This document shows, piece after piece, positions 24,811-32,543 of a stretch of 43,340 nt of DNA. Origin of the DNA: JBFMGS01 sp040752635 (lineage in GTDB: Bacteria > Bacillota > SHA-98 > UBA4971); contig JBFMGS010000014.1 of the NCBI GenBank assembly GCA_040752635.1, forward strand, positions 1 through 43,340, in the 5' to 3' direction. A program made the translations under genes and the position numbers. Numbering within the stretch: position 1 is the stretch's first letter; the number at the start of each line of letters is the position of its first letter. A model generated the notes under the pieces. That model was not told the DNA's origin. It was given only the letters and a program-made list of their open reading frames with translations, and did not search any database.

Positions 24811-25242
24811 ATGGGAGCATGCGAACATTTCGAGCCACGAATCGTCGCGTTCTTATGCAACTGGTGCACTTACACCGGGGCAGATCTCGCGGGAGTATCG
24901 AGGATACAGTACCCGCCCAACATACGACCCATTCGGGTTATGTGCTCGGGCTCCGTAGACCCGATGTACATCTTGAAGGCGCTTCTCGACGGCGCGGACG
25001 GCGTGCTCGTTGGTGGGTGCCACCCTGGGGATTGCCATTACGTGAACGGCAACTACAAAGCCAGGCGCCGCCTGGCGGTCTTATCTGCCATTCTGGACGA
25101 ATTCGGGATCGGTCGCGATCGGGTCTGGTTCAGGTTCATCAGCGCGAGCGAAGGCGCGCTCTTCGCCGAGACAGTGCGGGACATGGTGGCTACTCTCAAA
25201 GAGCTCGGCCCGAACCCCGCCAGGACGCTGTGGCTCGCGTAA
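24811..25242 (+). CDS. mvhD: MvhD-like [2Fe-2S] electron-transfer subunit (143 aa)
   Basis: This small iron-sulfur protein passes electrons between an oxidoreductase module and HdrA. It has the MvhD/FrhD-delta pattern: FLCNWCTYTGADLAG (about 14-28), IRVMCSGSVDP, DGVLVGGCHPGDCHYVNGN, and the C-terminal helical part with RVWFRFISASEG. Its length is normal for free-standing MvhD. ATG 24811 follows an AAGGGGGA 11 nt upstream, 28 nt after the fused hdrA. In methanogens MvhD ties a hydrogenase to Hdr. No hydrogenase genes are seen here, so the electron donor is probably the FrhB/FdhB-like protein encoded next. Confidence 0.9.
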   Translation: MGACEHFEPRIVAFLCNWCTYTGADLAGVSRIQYPPNIRPIRVMCSGSVDPMYILKALLDGADGVLVGGCHPGDCHYVNGNYKARRRLAVLSAILDEFGIGRDRVWFRFISASEGALFAETVRDMVATLKELGPNPARTLWLA

Positions 25243-25277
25243 GACGGCTGCGACCGCCGAAACATCGAGGTGTGAGC

Positions 25278-26372
25278 ATGAAAGACCTGTTGGTTACAGT
25301 AGGGCAAGACGGTAGAACCCAGGCGCTCCGAGAGTTCCTCGCGAAGCTGCTCGAGGTAGGCGCGGCGGACGCGCTGCTCGTTCCCGCGGAGGCCGCGCCC
25401 GGCACGATAACGCATGTCCTGGCAAGGGATGTCGGCCTTGTAATGCGGGCAGCCGAGCCGCTGGCGCCGGTAATGCCCGTCAACGCGGCGAGCGTTGTAT
25501 CGGAAGTCGTGCGCAAGGGGCCTCGGGGCAGAGTCGCTGCGCTGCTACGGCCGTGCGAGATGAGGGCGCTCGTTGAACTCGTGAAACTTAAGCAGGCGGC
25601 GCCCGAGAACATCCTGGCTATCGGTATAGACTGCCTCGGCACGTGCGACCCAGTTGCATACAGAGAAGCAAGTGGTAGGCGCGACGACCTCCCGGTCCGG
25701 GAGGCTTGCCGGGTTTGCCTGAACCCGACTCCGTCGGAGGCAGCACTCCCCGGCATTACCCTGGGATTCATCGGCCTTGACAGCACAGACGGCATCGTGG
25801 CGTCCCTGTCGGATGGGCTCGATCAGGGCCTGGCTGCGGTGATAGAAAAGCTTGGCCTCACCGAAGGAGAGGCTGCTCAACGTAAGCGGAAGGAGGCCGT
25901 CCAGGCGCTTATGCAGGAACGGCGCGCGAGCTACGACGCCTTTATCAAGAACGCAGAGTCAGCCGTCAGCTCGTCCGGCATAGAGGCGTTTGCCAGGGAG
26001 TTAGCCGGCTGCACGGGCTGTCACAACTGCCGGGTGGCGTGTCCTCTGTGCTATTGCCGTGAGTGTATATTCGACACGGACACCTTCGAGTACGAGACCG
26101 GGCAGTTCCTGAGAAGGTCAGGGAGGAAAGGCGGGCTTAAGGTGCCACAAGACACGGTGCTCTATCATCTGACCAGGATGAACCACATGTCTTTGTCTTG
26201 CGTGGGCTGCGGCAGTTGCGAAGCTGCGTGCCCGGTTCACCTTCCGCTTTTCCGGCTTTTCGCCATGGCCTCAAGGCGCACGCAGGCAGTATTCGGGTAC
26301 CCTCCCGGTAGAAGCGTGGACGACGAACTTCCGTTTACGACCTTCAGGGAGGAGGAGCTTGAACCCAGATAA
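25278..26372 (+). CDS. FrhB/FdhB-like flavin and iron-sulfur oxidoreductase subunit (364 aa)
   Basis: This protein resembles the beta subunits of F420-reducing hydrogenase and formate dehydrogenase, flavoproteins that exchange electrons with a soluble carrier. The hallmark RPCEMRALVEL (91-101) and IGIDCLGTCDP (115-125) are clear. The C-terminal part has two cluster motifs, CTGCHNCRVACPLCYCREC (245-263) and CVGCGSCEAACP (308-319). No molybdopterin or formate dehydrogenase catalytic subunit is encoded nearby, so the carrier could be NAD(P)H, reduced F420 or a ferredoxin. GAGGTG lies 5 nt before the ATG. It sits between mvhD and frdB, so it likely feeds or drains the Hdr hub. Family clear, partner unknown. 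Confidence 0.85.
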   Translation: MKDLLVTVGQDGRTQALREFLAKLLEVGAADALLVPAEAAPGTITHVLARDVGLVMRAAEPLAPVMPVNAASVVSEVVRKGPRGRVAALLRPCEMRALVELVKLKQAAPENILAIGIDCLGTCDPVAYREASGRRDDLPVREACRVCLNPTPSEAALPGITLGFIGLDSTDGIVASLSDGLDQGLAAVIEKLGLTEGEAAQRKRKEAVQALMQERRASYDAFIKNAESAVSSSGIEAFARELAGCTGCHNCRVACPLCYCRECIFDTDTFEYETGQFLRRSGRKGGLKVPQDTVLYHLTRMNHMSLSCVGCGSCEAACPVHLPLFRLFAMASRRTQAVFGYPPGRSVDDELPFTTFREEELEPR

Positions 26373-26392
26373 GGCGGCAGGAGGTGACAGGG

Positions 26393-27079
26393 ATGGCGCA
26401 GGAACAGGAAACGGTCAGGGTCTTCATCATGGGGAAAGCGTACGAGGTGCCCAAAGGGCTTACCATCATGAAAGCGATGGAATACTCAGGTTACCAGTTC
26501 ATTCGCGGCTGCGGCTGTCGCGGGGGTTTTTGCGGCGCGTGCGGCACGGTGTACCGCATGCCGGGCGACTACAGGATAAAAGTGGGGCTTGCCTGCCAGA
26601 CGATAGTCGAGGATGGGATGTACCTGACGCAGATACCTGTGTTCCCGGCAAATAAAGCCAGCTACGACATTGAAGCAATCCGTCCGACCCTGGGCGACCT
26701 CTTGAAGATGTACCCCGAGCTATCCAGGTGCCTCGGCTGTAATACCTGCACAAAGGTATGCCCGCAGAACCTCGACGTGATGAACTACATGGCCGCGGCC
26801 ATGCGGGGCGACATAGCCCGCGCGGCTGACATGTCGTTCGACTGCTTGATGTGCGGGCTTTGCGCAGCGCGGTGTCCCGCGGAGACGGTGCAGTACAACA
26901 TCGCCATCCTGGCACGAAGGCTCTATGCAAGGCATATAGCGCCCAGGGCGCAGCACCTTGCAACGAGGGTCGAGGAAATCCTTGAGGGGAAGTTCGATGC
27001 ACCGCTCGACGAAATGACCAGGCTGGATCGGGCAGAGCTCGAGCGCCTCTATAACGAGCGCGACATCGAGCCGGAGTAG
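26393..27079 (+). CDS. Soluble fumarate reductase/succinate dehydrogenase iron-sulfur subunit, TfrB-like (228 aa)
   Basis: The N-terminal half is a [2Fe-2S] ferredoxin domain (cysteines in RGCGCRGGFCGACGTVYRM and LACQT). The C-terminal half has two CxxCxxCxxxCP motifs (CLGCNTCTKVCP, CLMCGLCAARCP). Membrane-type SdhB/FrdB proteins carry [2Fe-2S], [4Fe-4S] and [3Fe-4S]; here both later sites read as [4Fe-4S], as in the N-terminal part of thiol:fumarate reductase TfrB. The HdrB-like CCG half of TfrB is absent but is encoded separately upstream. ATG 26393 lies 8 nt after AGGAGG, which is better than the GTG at 26384. No SdhC/SdhD membrane anchor is encoded, so the enzyme is predicted soluble. Confidence 0.87.
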   Translation: MAQEQETVRVFIMGKAYEVPKGLTIMKAMEYSGYQFIRGCGCRGGFCGACGTVYRMPGDYRIKVGLACQTIVEDGMYLTQIPVFPANKASYDIEAIRPTLGDLLKMYPELSRCLGCNTCTKVCPQNLDVMNYMAAAMRGDIARAADMSFDCLMCGLCAARCPAETVQYNIAILARRLYARHIAPRAQHLATRVEEILEGKFDAPLDEMTRLDRAELERLYNERDIEPE

Positions 27080-27090
27080 GGGGGATGAGC

Positions 27091-28570
27091 GTGTCGTACA
27101 CCCGCAAGATGACGGAGTCGATGCGCCTCGTGGAGGCGTCCAGGCAGCGCAGGTATACCGAGAAACATCCCAGGCTGAGTCCGGCGGAGAAGCAGGATCT
27201 TCTGAAAAGGTTCCACCCGGACTTTCGGCCTGATACCATGCGTCCGGTGAAAGTGGGGGCTTCCCGCGGATCAATGATGCCTCACGAGCTTGTGGATATC
27301 CTCGAGGCCAGGAGCAGGCTCGACCCGGACACCTTTCCGCTCGATAAGATAGATTACGACGTGGATGTGCTGGTGATCGGGGGTGGCGGGGCAGGTTCGT
27401 CCGCTTCCCTGATGGCGCATGCCGCCGGCGCGAATGTCCTTCAGGTCACAAAGCTCAGGCTCGGCGATGCCAACACCATGATGGCGCAGGGCGGCATCCA
27501 GGCCGCGGACAAACCCAACGATTCGCCGACGATCCATTACCTGGACGTTATCGGAGGCGGGGGCTTCGTGAACAAGCCCGACCTCGTAAGAGCCCTTGTG
27601 CACGATGCCCCCCTTGTAATAAGATGGCTCGAGGATCTGGGCTGCATGTTCGACAAAGAGCCCGACGGGACCATGATCACCCAGCACGGAGGAGGCACAT
27701 CCCGCAAGCGCATGCATGCTGCGCGTGACTACTCGGGCGCCGAGATCATGCGTACGCTCAGGGACGAGGTGAGAAACCGGGGAATCCACGTAATCGAGTT
27801 TTCGCCAGCGGTGGAACTCCTGTCAGATGGCGAGGGCAGGTGCACCGGGGCCGTGCTCATGAACCTCGAGACCCGTAACTTCTTCGTGGTTCGCGCGAAG
27901 ACTACGATCCTGGCGACGGGCGGGTTCGGCAGGCTTCACATCGCCGGCTTCCCGACGACCAATCACTACGGCGCTACCGCGGACGGGCTGGTTATGGCGT
28001 ACCGAATGGGGGCGAAGCTCATCTTTCTGGACGCAACGCAGTTTCACCCGACGGGGGCAGCCTACCCTGAGCAAATCGTTGGCCTTCTCATAACAGAGAA
28101 AGTCCGTGGCCTCGGGGCCCAGCTCGTTAACGTCGACGGTGAGCAGTTCGTTTATCCTCTCGAGACAAGAGATGCTGTCTCCAGCGCGATCCTCCGCGAA
28201 TGCCTGGAGAGAGGCAGGGGAGTGGTGACCGAGACGGGCCAACACGGTGTGTGGCTGGACTCCCCGATGATAGAACGCATTCACGGTGACGGCACTATCC
28301 AGAAGGCCCTTCCTGCGATGTACCGCCAATACGAGCGCTTCGGAATCGACATGAGGAAGGAACCCATTCTCGTCTACCCGACGCTTCACTACCAGAACGG
28401 GGGCGTCGAAATAAACGACGACACGAGCACGGCCATTCAGAACCTTTTCGTCGCCGGAGAGACATCCGGGGGGGTCCATGGGCGCAACCGGCTCATGGGC
28501 AACTCCCTCCTCGATGTGGTGGTCTTTGGACGGCGGGCCGGTAGGGCGGCGGCGGAGCAGGCGTGCAGCG
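27091..28570 (+). CDS. Fumarate reductase/succinate dehydrogenase flavoprotein subunit, 3' end lost in gap
   Basis: This is the catalytic subunit for fumarate/succinate interconversion; about 494 residues are visible (numbering here counts from ATG 27085). An unusual N-terminal extension of about 90 residues precedes the FAD motif VLVIGGGGAGSSAS (95-108). Active-site landmarks are QFHPTG (H321), TEKVRGLG (T337-E338), the PLETRDAV arginine (R362), YPTLHYQNGGV (H435) and GRNRLMGNSLLD (R469). The site that covalently holds FAD in membrane enzymes (His in RSHTVAAQGG) reads DANTMMAQGG, with Asn instead, so FAD should be non-covalent. AGGGGGG abuts ATG 27085 but is about 7 nt from GTG 27091, which I prefer. 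The C-terminus runs into the N run. Confidence 0.92.
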
Positions 28571-28670
28571 NNNNNNNNNNNNNNNNNNNNNNNNNNNNNN
28601 NNNNNNNNNNNNNNNNNNNNNNNNNNNNNNNNNNNNNNNNNNNNNNNNNNNNNNNNNNNNNNNNNNNNNN
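28571..28670. other. Assembly gap (100 N) inside the operon
   Basis: Exactly 100 N marks a scaffold join of unknown length. It hides the C-terminus of the FrdA-like protein, the N-terminus of KorD, and possibly whole genes between them. Confidence 0.98.
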
Positions 28671-28895
28671 CCGATCGAGGTCAACGAGAAATGGTGCAAG
28701 GGGTGCGACATTTGCGTGGCCTTCTGCCCCAAGGCGGTGCTTGAGAGACCCGAGGGGGAAAAGGCGCGAGTAGCGCACCCTGAAAAATGTACACGGTGCG
28801 GGTTGTGTGAGATCATGTGCCCCGATTTCGCCATCTCTGTAGCGCCGGTCCGTAAACCATCTCCTCGGGAACAGGGGGGTGGGGCGGATGCATAA
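28671..28895 (+). CDS. korD: 2-oxoglutarate:ferredoxin oxidoreductase delta (ferredoxin) subunit, 5' end lost in gap
   Basis: The last 74 residues of a two-cluster ferredoxin subunit are visible: CKGCDICVAFCPKAVL and CTRCGLCEIMCPDFAI. This is the standard KorD pattern, carrying electrons between KorAB and ferredoxin. The frame reads directly out of the N run (PIEVNEKWCKGC), so only a short N-terminal piece is likely missing. It ends with TAA at 28893-28895, overlapping the korA start by 8 nt. The order korD-korA-korB-korC is typical for four-subunit enzymes. Confidence 0.9.
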   Translation, partial: PIEVNEKWCKGCDICVAFCPKAVLERPEGEKARVAHPEKCTRCGLCEIMCPDFAISVAPVRKPSPREQGGGADA

Positions 28896-30024
28896 CGAAG
28901 CAAGCGCCAGGCTGATGCAGGGCAACGAGGCGTGCGCTGAAGGAGCTATCGCCGCAGGCTTGCGGTTCTTCGCCGGCTACCCGATAACGCCTTCGACGGA
29001 GATAGCAGAGGAGCTTGCGCAGCTGCTTCCCCGGGTCGGTGGAGCATTCATCCAGATGGAGGATGAGGTCGCGAGCATATCTGCGGTCATAGGAGCGTCG
29101 CTTGCAGGGGCGAAATCTATGACCGCCACGAGCGGGCCCGGGTTTTCCCTGATGCAGGAGGGCATCGGGTTTGCCGCGTGCACCGAGGCGCCCTGCGTTA
29201 TCGTGGATGTCCAACGCATGGGGCCGAGCACAGGGCTGCCGACATCTCCTGCCCAGGGCGACGTCATGCAGGCCCGCTGGGGGACGCACGGCGATCACCC
29301 CGTCGTGGCGCTGTGTCCGTCGTCGGTTGCCGAAACCTTCACGCTTACAATAGAAGCGTTCAACATCTCCGAGCGGTGGAGGGTGCCCGTGATACTCCTG
29401 ATGGACGAGATCGTCGCGCACATGCGCGAGAAGGTCGCGGTGCCCGACGTAGGAGACCTGAGGGTGGTTGCGAGACCCCGTCCTGCCGTAGGACCGGACG
29501 AGTATCTGCCGTACGCTGCCGGCGGTGACCTGGTGCCTCCTATGGCCGATTTCGGGACAGGGTATCGCTACCATGTCACCGGGCTGCTCCACGACGAGAC
29601 CGGGTTCCCCACCACGAAGCGAGCCGAGGTCGATGCTCTCATAAGGCGCCTGCATGCCAAGATGGAAAAAGCGAGGGCGCACGTTACGTTTGTGGACGAG
29701 TTCATGACGGACGATGCGGAAGTCGCTGTATTTGCCTATGGTATCACGGCCCGAGCCTCAGCCAGGGCGGTGCGCGATGCCCGAGCGCGGGGCATCAAGG
29801 CGGGCCTCGTAAAGGCCAGGACGCTCTGGCCATTCCCTGACGAGGTTGTACGAAAGGTGGCAGTGAAGGTCCGTGCGATCGTGGTCCCTGAAATGAACAT
29901 GGGGCAACTCGTGGGCGAAGTAGAAAGGGCTTCCGCCGGTATGGCAAAGGTCTTGAGCCTGACGCGCGTGGATTCAGAACCCATCACGCCGGACGAGATC
30001 CTGGCCGGGTTGAAGGAGGTGTGA
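28888..30024 (+). CDS. korA: 2-oxoglutarate:ferredoxin oxidoreductase alpha subunit (378 aa)
   Basis: This is part of the enzyme that interconverts 2-oxoglutarate + CoA with succinyl-CoA + CO2, using ferredoxin. Readable marks are GYPITPSTEIAEEL (pyrimidine-domain loop), FIQMEDEVASISAVIGASLAGAKS, MTATSGPGFSLMQEGIGFA, and DVQRMGPSTGLPTSPAQGD. The C-terminal part contains a transketolase-C-like domain with MNMGQLVGEVERA. ATG 28888 is 8 nt after AGGGGGG; an upstream GTG at 28879 lies within that site. Specificity for 2-oxoglutarate over other oxo-acids is inferred from the adjacent sucCD genes; a branched-chain oxo-acid enzyme (Vor type) is the main alternative. Confidence 0.9.
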   Translation: MHNEASARLMQGNEACAEGAIAAGLRFFAGYPITPSTEIAEELAQLLPRVGGAFIQMEDEVASISAVIGASLAGAKSMTATSGPGFSLMQEGIGFAACTEAPCVIVDVQRMGPSTGLPTSPAQGDVMQARWGTHGDHPVVALCPSSVAETFTLTIEAFNISERWRVPVILLMDEIVAHMREKVAVPDVGDLRVVARPRPAVGPDEYLPYAAGGDLVPPMADFGTGYRYHVTGLLHDETGFPTTKRAEVDALIRRLHAKMEKARAHVTFVDEFMTDDAEVAVFAYGITARASARAVRDARARGIKAGLVKARTLWPFPDEVVRKVAVKVRAIVVPEMNMGQLVGEVERASAGMAKVLSLTRVDSEPITPDEILAGLKEV

Positions 30025-30027
30025 GAC

Positions 30028-30861
30028 GTGGCAATGCCTATCACCCATTACCTCCGCATTGACAAGATGCCCCACATATGGTGCCCCGGCTGCGGGCACG
30101 GAATCGTCCTCGGGTCCGTCCTGCGAGCTATAGATTCCCTCGGCCTTGACAAGAACGAGGTCTGTGTCGTCTCGGGGATAGGGTGCGCCTCGCGGGCTCC
30201 AGGGTACCTGGATTTCGATACCCTGCATACCACCCATGGCAGGGCCATTGCGTTTGCGACCGGCATCAAGATGGCAAAGCCTTGGATGAAAGTGATTGTG
30301 CTGACAGGAGACGGCGATGCGGCTGCGATAGGCGGCAACCACCTCATACATGCTGCGCGGCGCAACATCGGCATTGCCACCGTGTGCTTCAACAATAGCA
30401 TTTACGGCATGACGAGCGGCCAGTACTCGCCCATGACCCCTGCCGGGAGCCTTGCGAGCACGGCGCCGTACGGTCACATCGAGGAGCCTTTCGACCTGTG
30501 CGAGCTTGTGTATGCAGCGGGGGCGAGCTACGTCGCGCGTGGGACCGCATACCATGCTCTTCTCCTCTCTAAACTGGTAGCCAGGGCCATAGCGACGGAC
30601 GGGTTCTCGTTTGTGGAGGCCGTAACGCAATGCCCGACCTACTTCGGGCGGCGTAACAGAATGAGGTCAGCGGTGGACATGCTGAAGTGGCAGAAAGAGC
30701 ACGCCGTGCCCCTGGCCGCGGCGGCCAGGATGTCCCCGGAGGAGCTCTCTGGCAAATTCCGCATAGGCGAACTCGGCGTAAGGACGCGGCCGGAGTACAC
30801 CAGGCGCCATGCAGCTATAATAGAGACCGCGCAAAGACGGGAGGCGGAGAGCGATGCGTAA
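30028..30861 (+). CDS. korB: 2-oxoglutarate:ferredoxin oxidoreductase beta subunit (277 aa)
   Basis: This is the thiamine-diphosphate-binding subunit. IWCPGCGHGIVLGSVLRAID near the N-terminus supplies cluster and TPP contacts. The TPP/Mg motif is GDGDAAAIGGNHLIHAARRN, followed by CFNNSIYGMTSGQYSPMTP, which is typical of KorB/VorA. Later, TYFGRRNRM with a preceding Cys is also conserved. GTG 30028 has AAGGAGG 8 nt upstream and lies 3 nt after the korA stop. The end overlaps korC by 8 nt. Confidence 0.92.
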   Translation: MAMPITHYLRIDKMPHIWCPGCGHGIVLGSVLRAIDSLGLDKNEVCVVSGIGCASRAPGYLDFDTLHTTHGRAIAFATGIKMAKPWMKVIVLTGDGDAAAIGGNHLIHAARRNIGIATVCFNNSIYGMTSGQYSPMTPAGSLASTAPYGHIEEPFDLCELVYAAGASYVARGTAYHALLLSKLVARAIATDGFSFVEAVTQCPTYFGRRNRMRSAVDMLKWQKEHAVPLAAAARMSPEELSGKFRIGELGVRTRPEYTRRHAAIIETAQRREAESDA

Positions 30862-31405
30862 GGAGGTTCGGCTCTCGGGCAGTGGGGGACAGGGGCTGGT
30901 TCTCGCCGGCATAATTCTTGCGGAGGCAGCCGCGATCTATGACGGTCATGAGGTGATCCAGACCCAGTCTTACGGGCCTGAGGCGCGTGGAGGGGCGAGC
31001 CGCGCTGAGGTGATTATCGCCGACGAGGCCATTGACTACCCGAAGGTGGGTGTGCCGGATGTGGTTCTCGTGATGTCGCAGGAAGCGTGCAACAGGTATG
31101 CCTGCCAGGTCAAGCGCGACGGCATTGTTGTGGTGGACGAGACAAACGTTAAGTCCGCGCCTGCGGTGGAGGGAGCAAGAGTTGTGTCCCTTCCTATCAC
31201 CGACATAGCCAGGCAAGATGTGGGTCGGCAGGTGACTGCCAACATGGTCGCCCTCGGGGCGCTCGTGGGGGTTGCGGACGTGGCGACGCCCGAAGGTCTG
31301 GAGCAGGTCATTAGAACGCGCGTTCCCAGGGGGACGGAAGAGCTAAACCTCAGGGCATTCAGACTGGGGCTCGAGAGAGCGAGGGAGGCTATAGGCTCGA
31401 CATGA
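30854..31405 (+). CDS. korC: 2-oxoglutarate:ferredoxin oxidoreductase gamma subunit (183 aa)
   Basis: This small subunit of the same complex has the family opening VRLSGSGGQGLVLAGIILAE, then QTQSYGPEARGGASRAEVII, and TANMVALGALVGV, all typical of 2-oxoacid oxidoreductase gamma domains. Length is normal. It overlaps korB by 8 nt and sucC by 4 nt (ATGA), showing one continuous message from kor to suc. Confidence 0.92.
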   Translation: MRKEVRLSGSGGQGLVLAGIILAEAAAIYDGHEVIQTQSYGPEARGGASRAEVIIADEAIDYPKVGVPDVVLVMSQEACNRYACQVKRDGIVVVDETNVKSAPAVEGARVVSLPITDIARQDVGRQVTANMVALGALVGVADVATPEGLEQVIRTRVPRGTEELNLRAFRLGLERAREAIGST

Positions 31406-32541
31406 AGCTTCATGAGTACCAGGCGAAGGAGATAATGAGGCGCTACGGCATCCGCACCCCGCGCGGCGAGGTCGCCACCACGGCCCTGCAAGCATGCGAA
31501 ATCGCGTCCAGGCTTGGAGTCCCCGTGGCAGTCAAAGCGCAGGTCCACGTCGGCGGGAGGGGCAAGGCGGGAGGGATCGCCGTTGCATCCTCTCCCGAAG
31601 AGGCCAAGTTCGCAGCCTCGCGCATCCTCGGTATGAGCATAAAGGGGCTTACTGTAACGAAGGTACTCGTTGAGGAGGCCGTGAAGGCCGCACGGGAATA
31701 CTACGTGGGCATCACCATCGACAGGGCCAAGCGCTCCGTTGTCATCATGGCATGCGGCGAGGGCGGGGTTGACATCGAGGAGGTGGCATCGAGAACTCCC
31801 GAAAAGATCGCGCGTACCTGGGTGAGCCCGAGAGAAGGGCTGCAGCCGTGGGAAGCGAGAGCACTTGCCCTGGCCGCCGGGTTCGACAGGGCTGCCATCC
31901 CAAGCTCCGGTGCTTATCTTGCCAGCCTCTTTCAACTATTTGTGCGTGAGGACGCTTCGCTTGCAGAGATAAACCCGCTGATGCTGACGGAGGATGACAA
32001 GGTCATCGCCGCAGATGCGAAGATCACCGTGGACGACAACGCGCTCTTGCGGCATCCTGAGTACCAGGCCCTTTCTGAGGAGGACACCGACGACCCGCTT
32101 GAGAAGGAGGCCCACCGAAGACACCTGACGTACGTCAAGTTGGACGGGAACATCGGCGTGATCGGCAACGGCGCGGGCCTTGTCATGGCAACTCTCGACG
32201 CGATCAGCGCGGAAGGCGGGCGGGCGGCGAACTTCCTCGACATCGGCGGCGGCGCTCGAGCAGACGTGGTCAAGAACGCTCTTGAGCTCATCCTCATGGA
32301 CGTTCGTGTGAAGGCCATCCTCATTAATGTCTTCGGCGGCATCACCCGCTGCGACGAGGTGGCATCCGGGCTCCTATCCGCAGCCGACTCAGTCGGAGTC
32401 AAGGTGCCGATGGTGGTGAGGCTCGCCGGCACCAGGGAAGAGGAAGGCAAGGCGCTTCTTCGGAAGACGGCTGTAGTAGCTCTAGACACAATGGGCGAGG
32501 CTGCGAGGCACGCCGTTGCGCTCGCTGCGGGAGGAAGATAG
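31402..32541 (+). CDS. sucC: Succinyl-CoA synthetase beta subunit (379 aa)
   Basis: This is the nucleotide-binding subunit of the ADP- or GDP-forming succinyl-CoA ligase. It begins MKLHEYQAKEIMRRYGIRTP, has the ATP-grasp region with KAQVHVGGRGKAGGI, the metal site with AEINPLMLTED, and the subunit-interface segment FLDIGGGARADVVKNALELI with LINVFGGITRCDEVASGL. All are standard SucC marks. It overlaps korC by 4 nt and is 2 nt ahead of sucD. Sitting directly after kor, it would supply or consume the succinyl-CoA of that enzyme. Malate-CoA ligase (MtkA) is a related alternative but fits the context less well. Confidence 0.94.
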   Translation: MKLHEYQAKEIMRRYGIRTPRGEVATTALQACEIASRLGVPVAVKAQVHVGGRGKAGGIAVASSPEEAKFAASRILGMSIKGLTVTKVLVEEAVKAAREYYVGITIDRAKRSVVIMACGEGGVDIEEVASRTPEKIARTWVSPREGLQPWEARALALAAGFDRAAIPSSGAYLASLFQLFVREDASLAEINPLMLTEDDKVIAADAKITVDDNALLRHPEYQALSEEDTDDPLEKEAHRRHLTYVKLDGNIGVIGNGAGLVMATLDAISAEGGRAANFLDIGGGARADVVKNALELILMDVRVKAILINVFGGITRCDEVASGLLSAADSVGVKVPMVVRLAGTREEEGKALLRKTAVVALDTMGEAARHAVALAAGGR

Positions 32542-32543
32542 CC

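Noticed and set aside
25278..26372. Calling the FrhB/FdhB-like protein an F420-dependent or formate dehydrogenase subunit
   Set aside because: No formate dehydrogenase catalytic subunit, hydrogenase or F420 synthesis gene is present; only the family can be stated.
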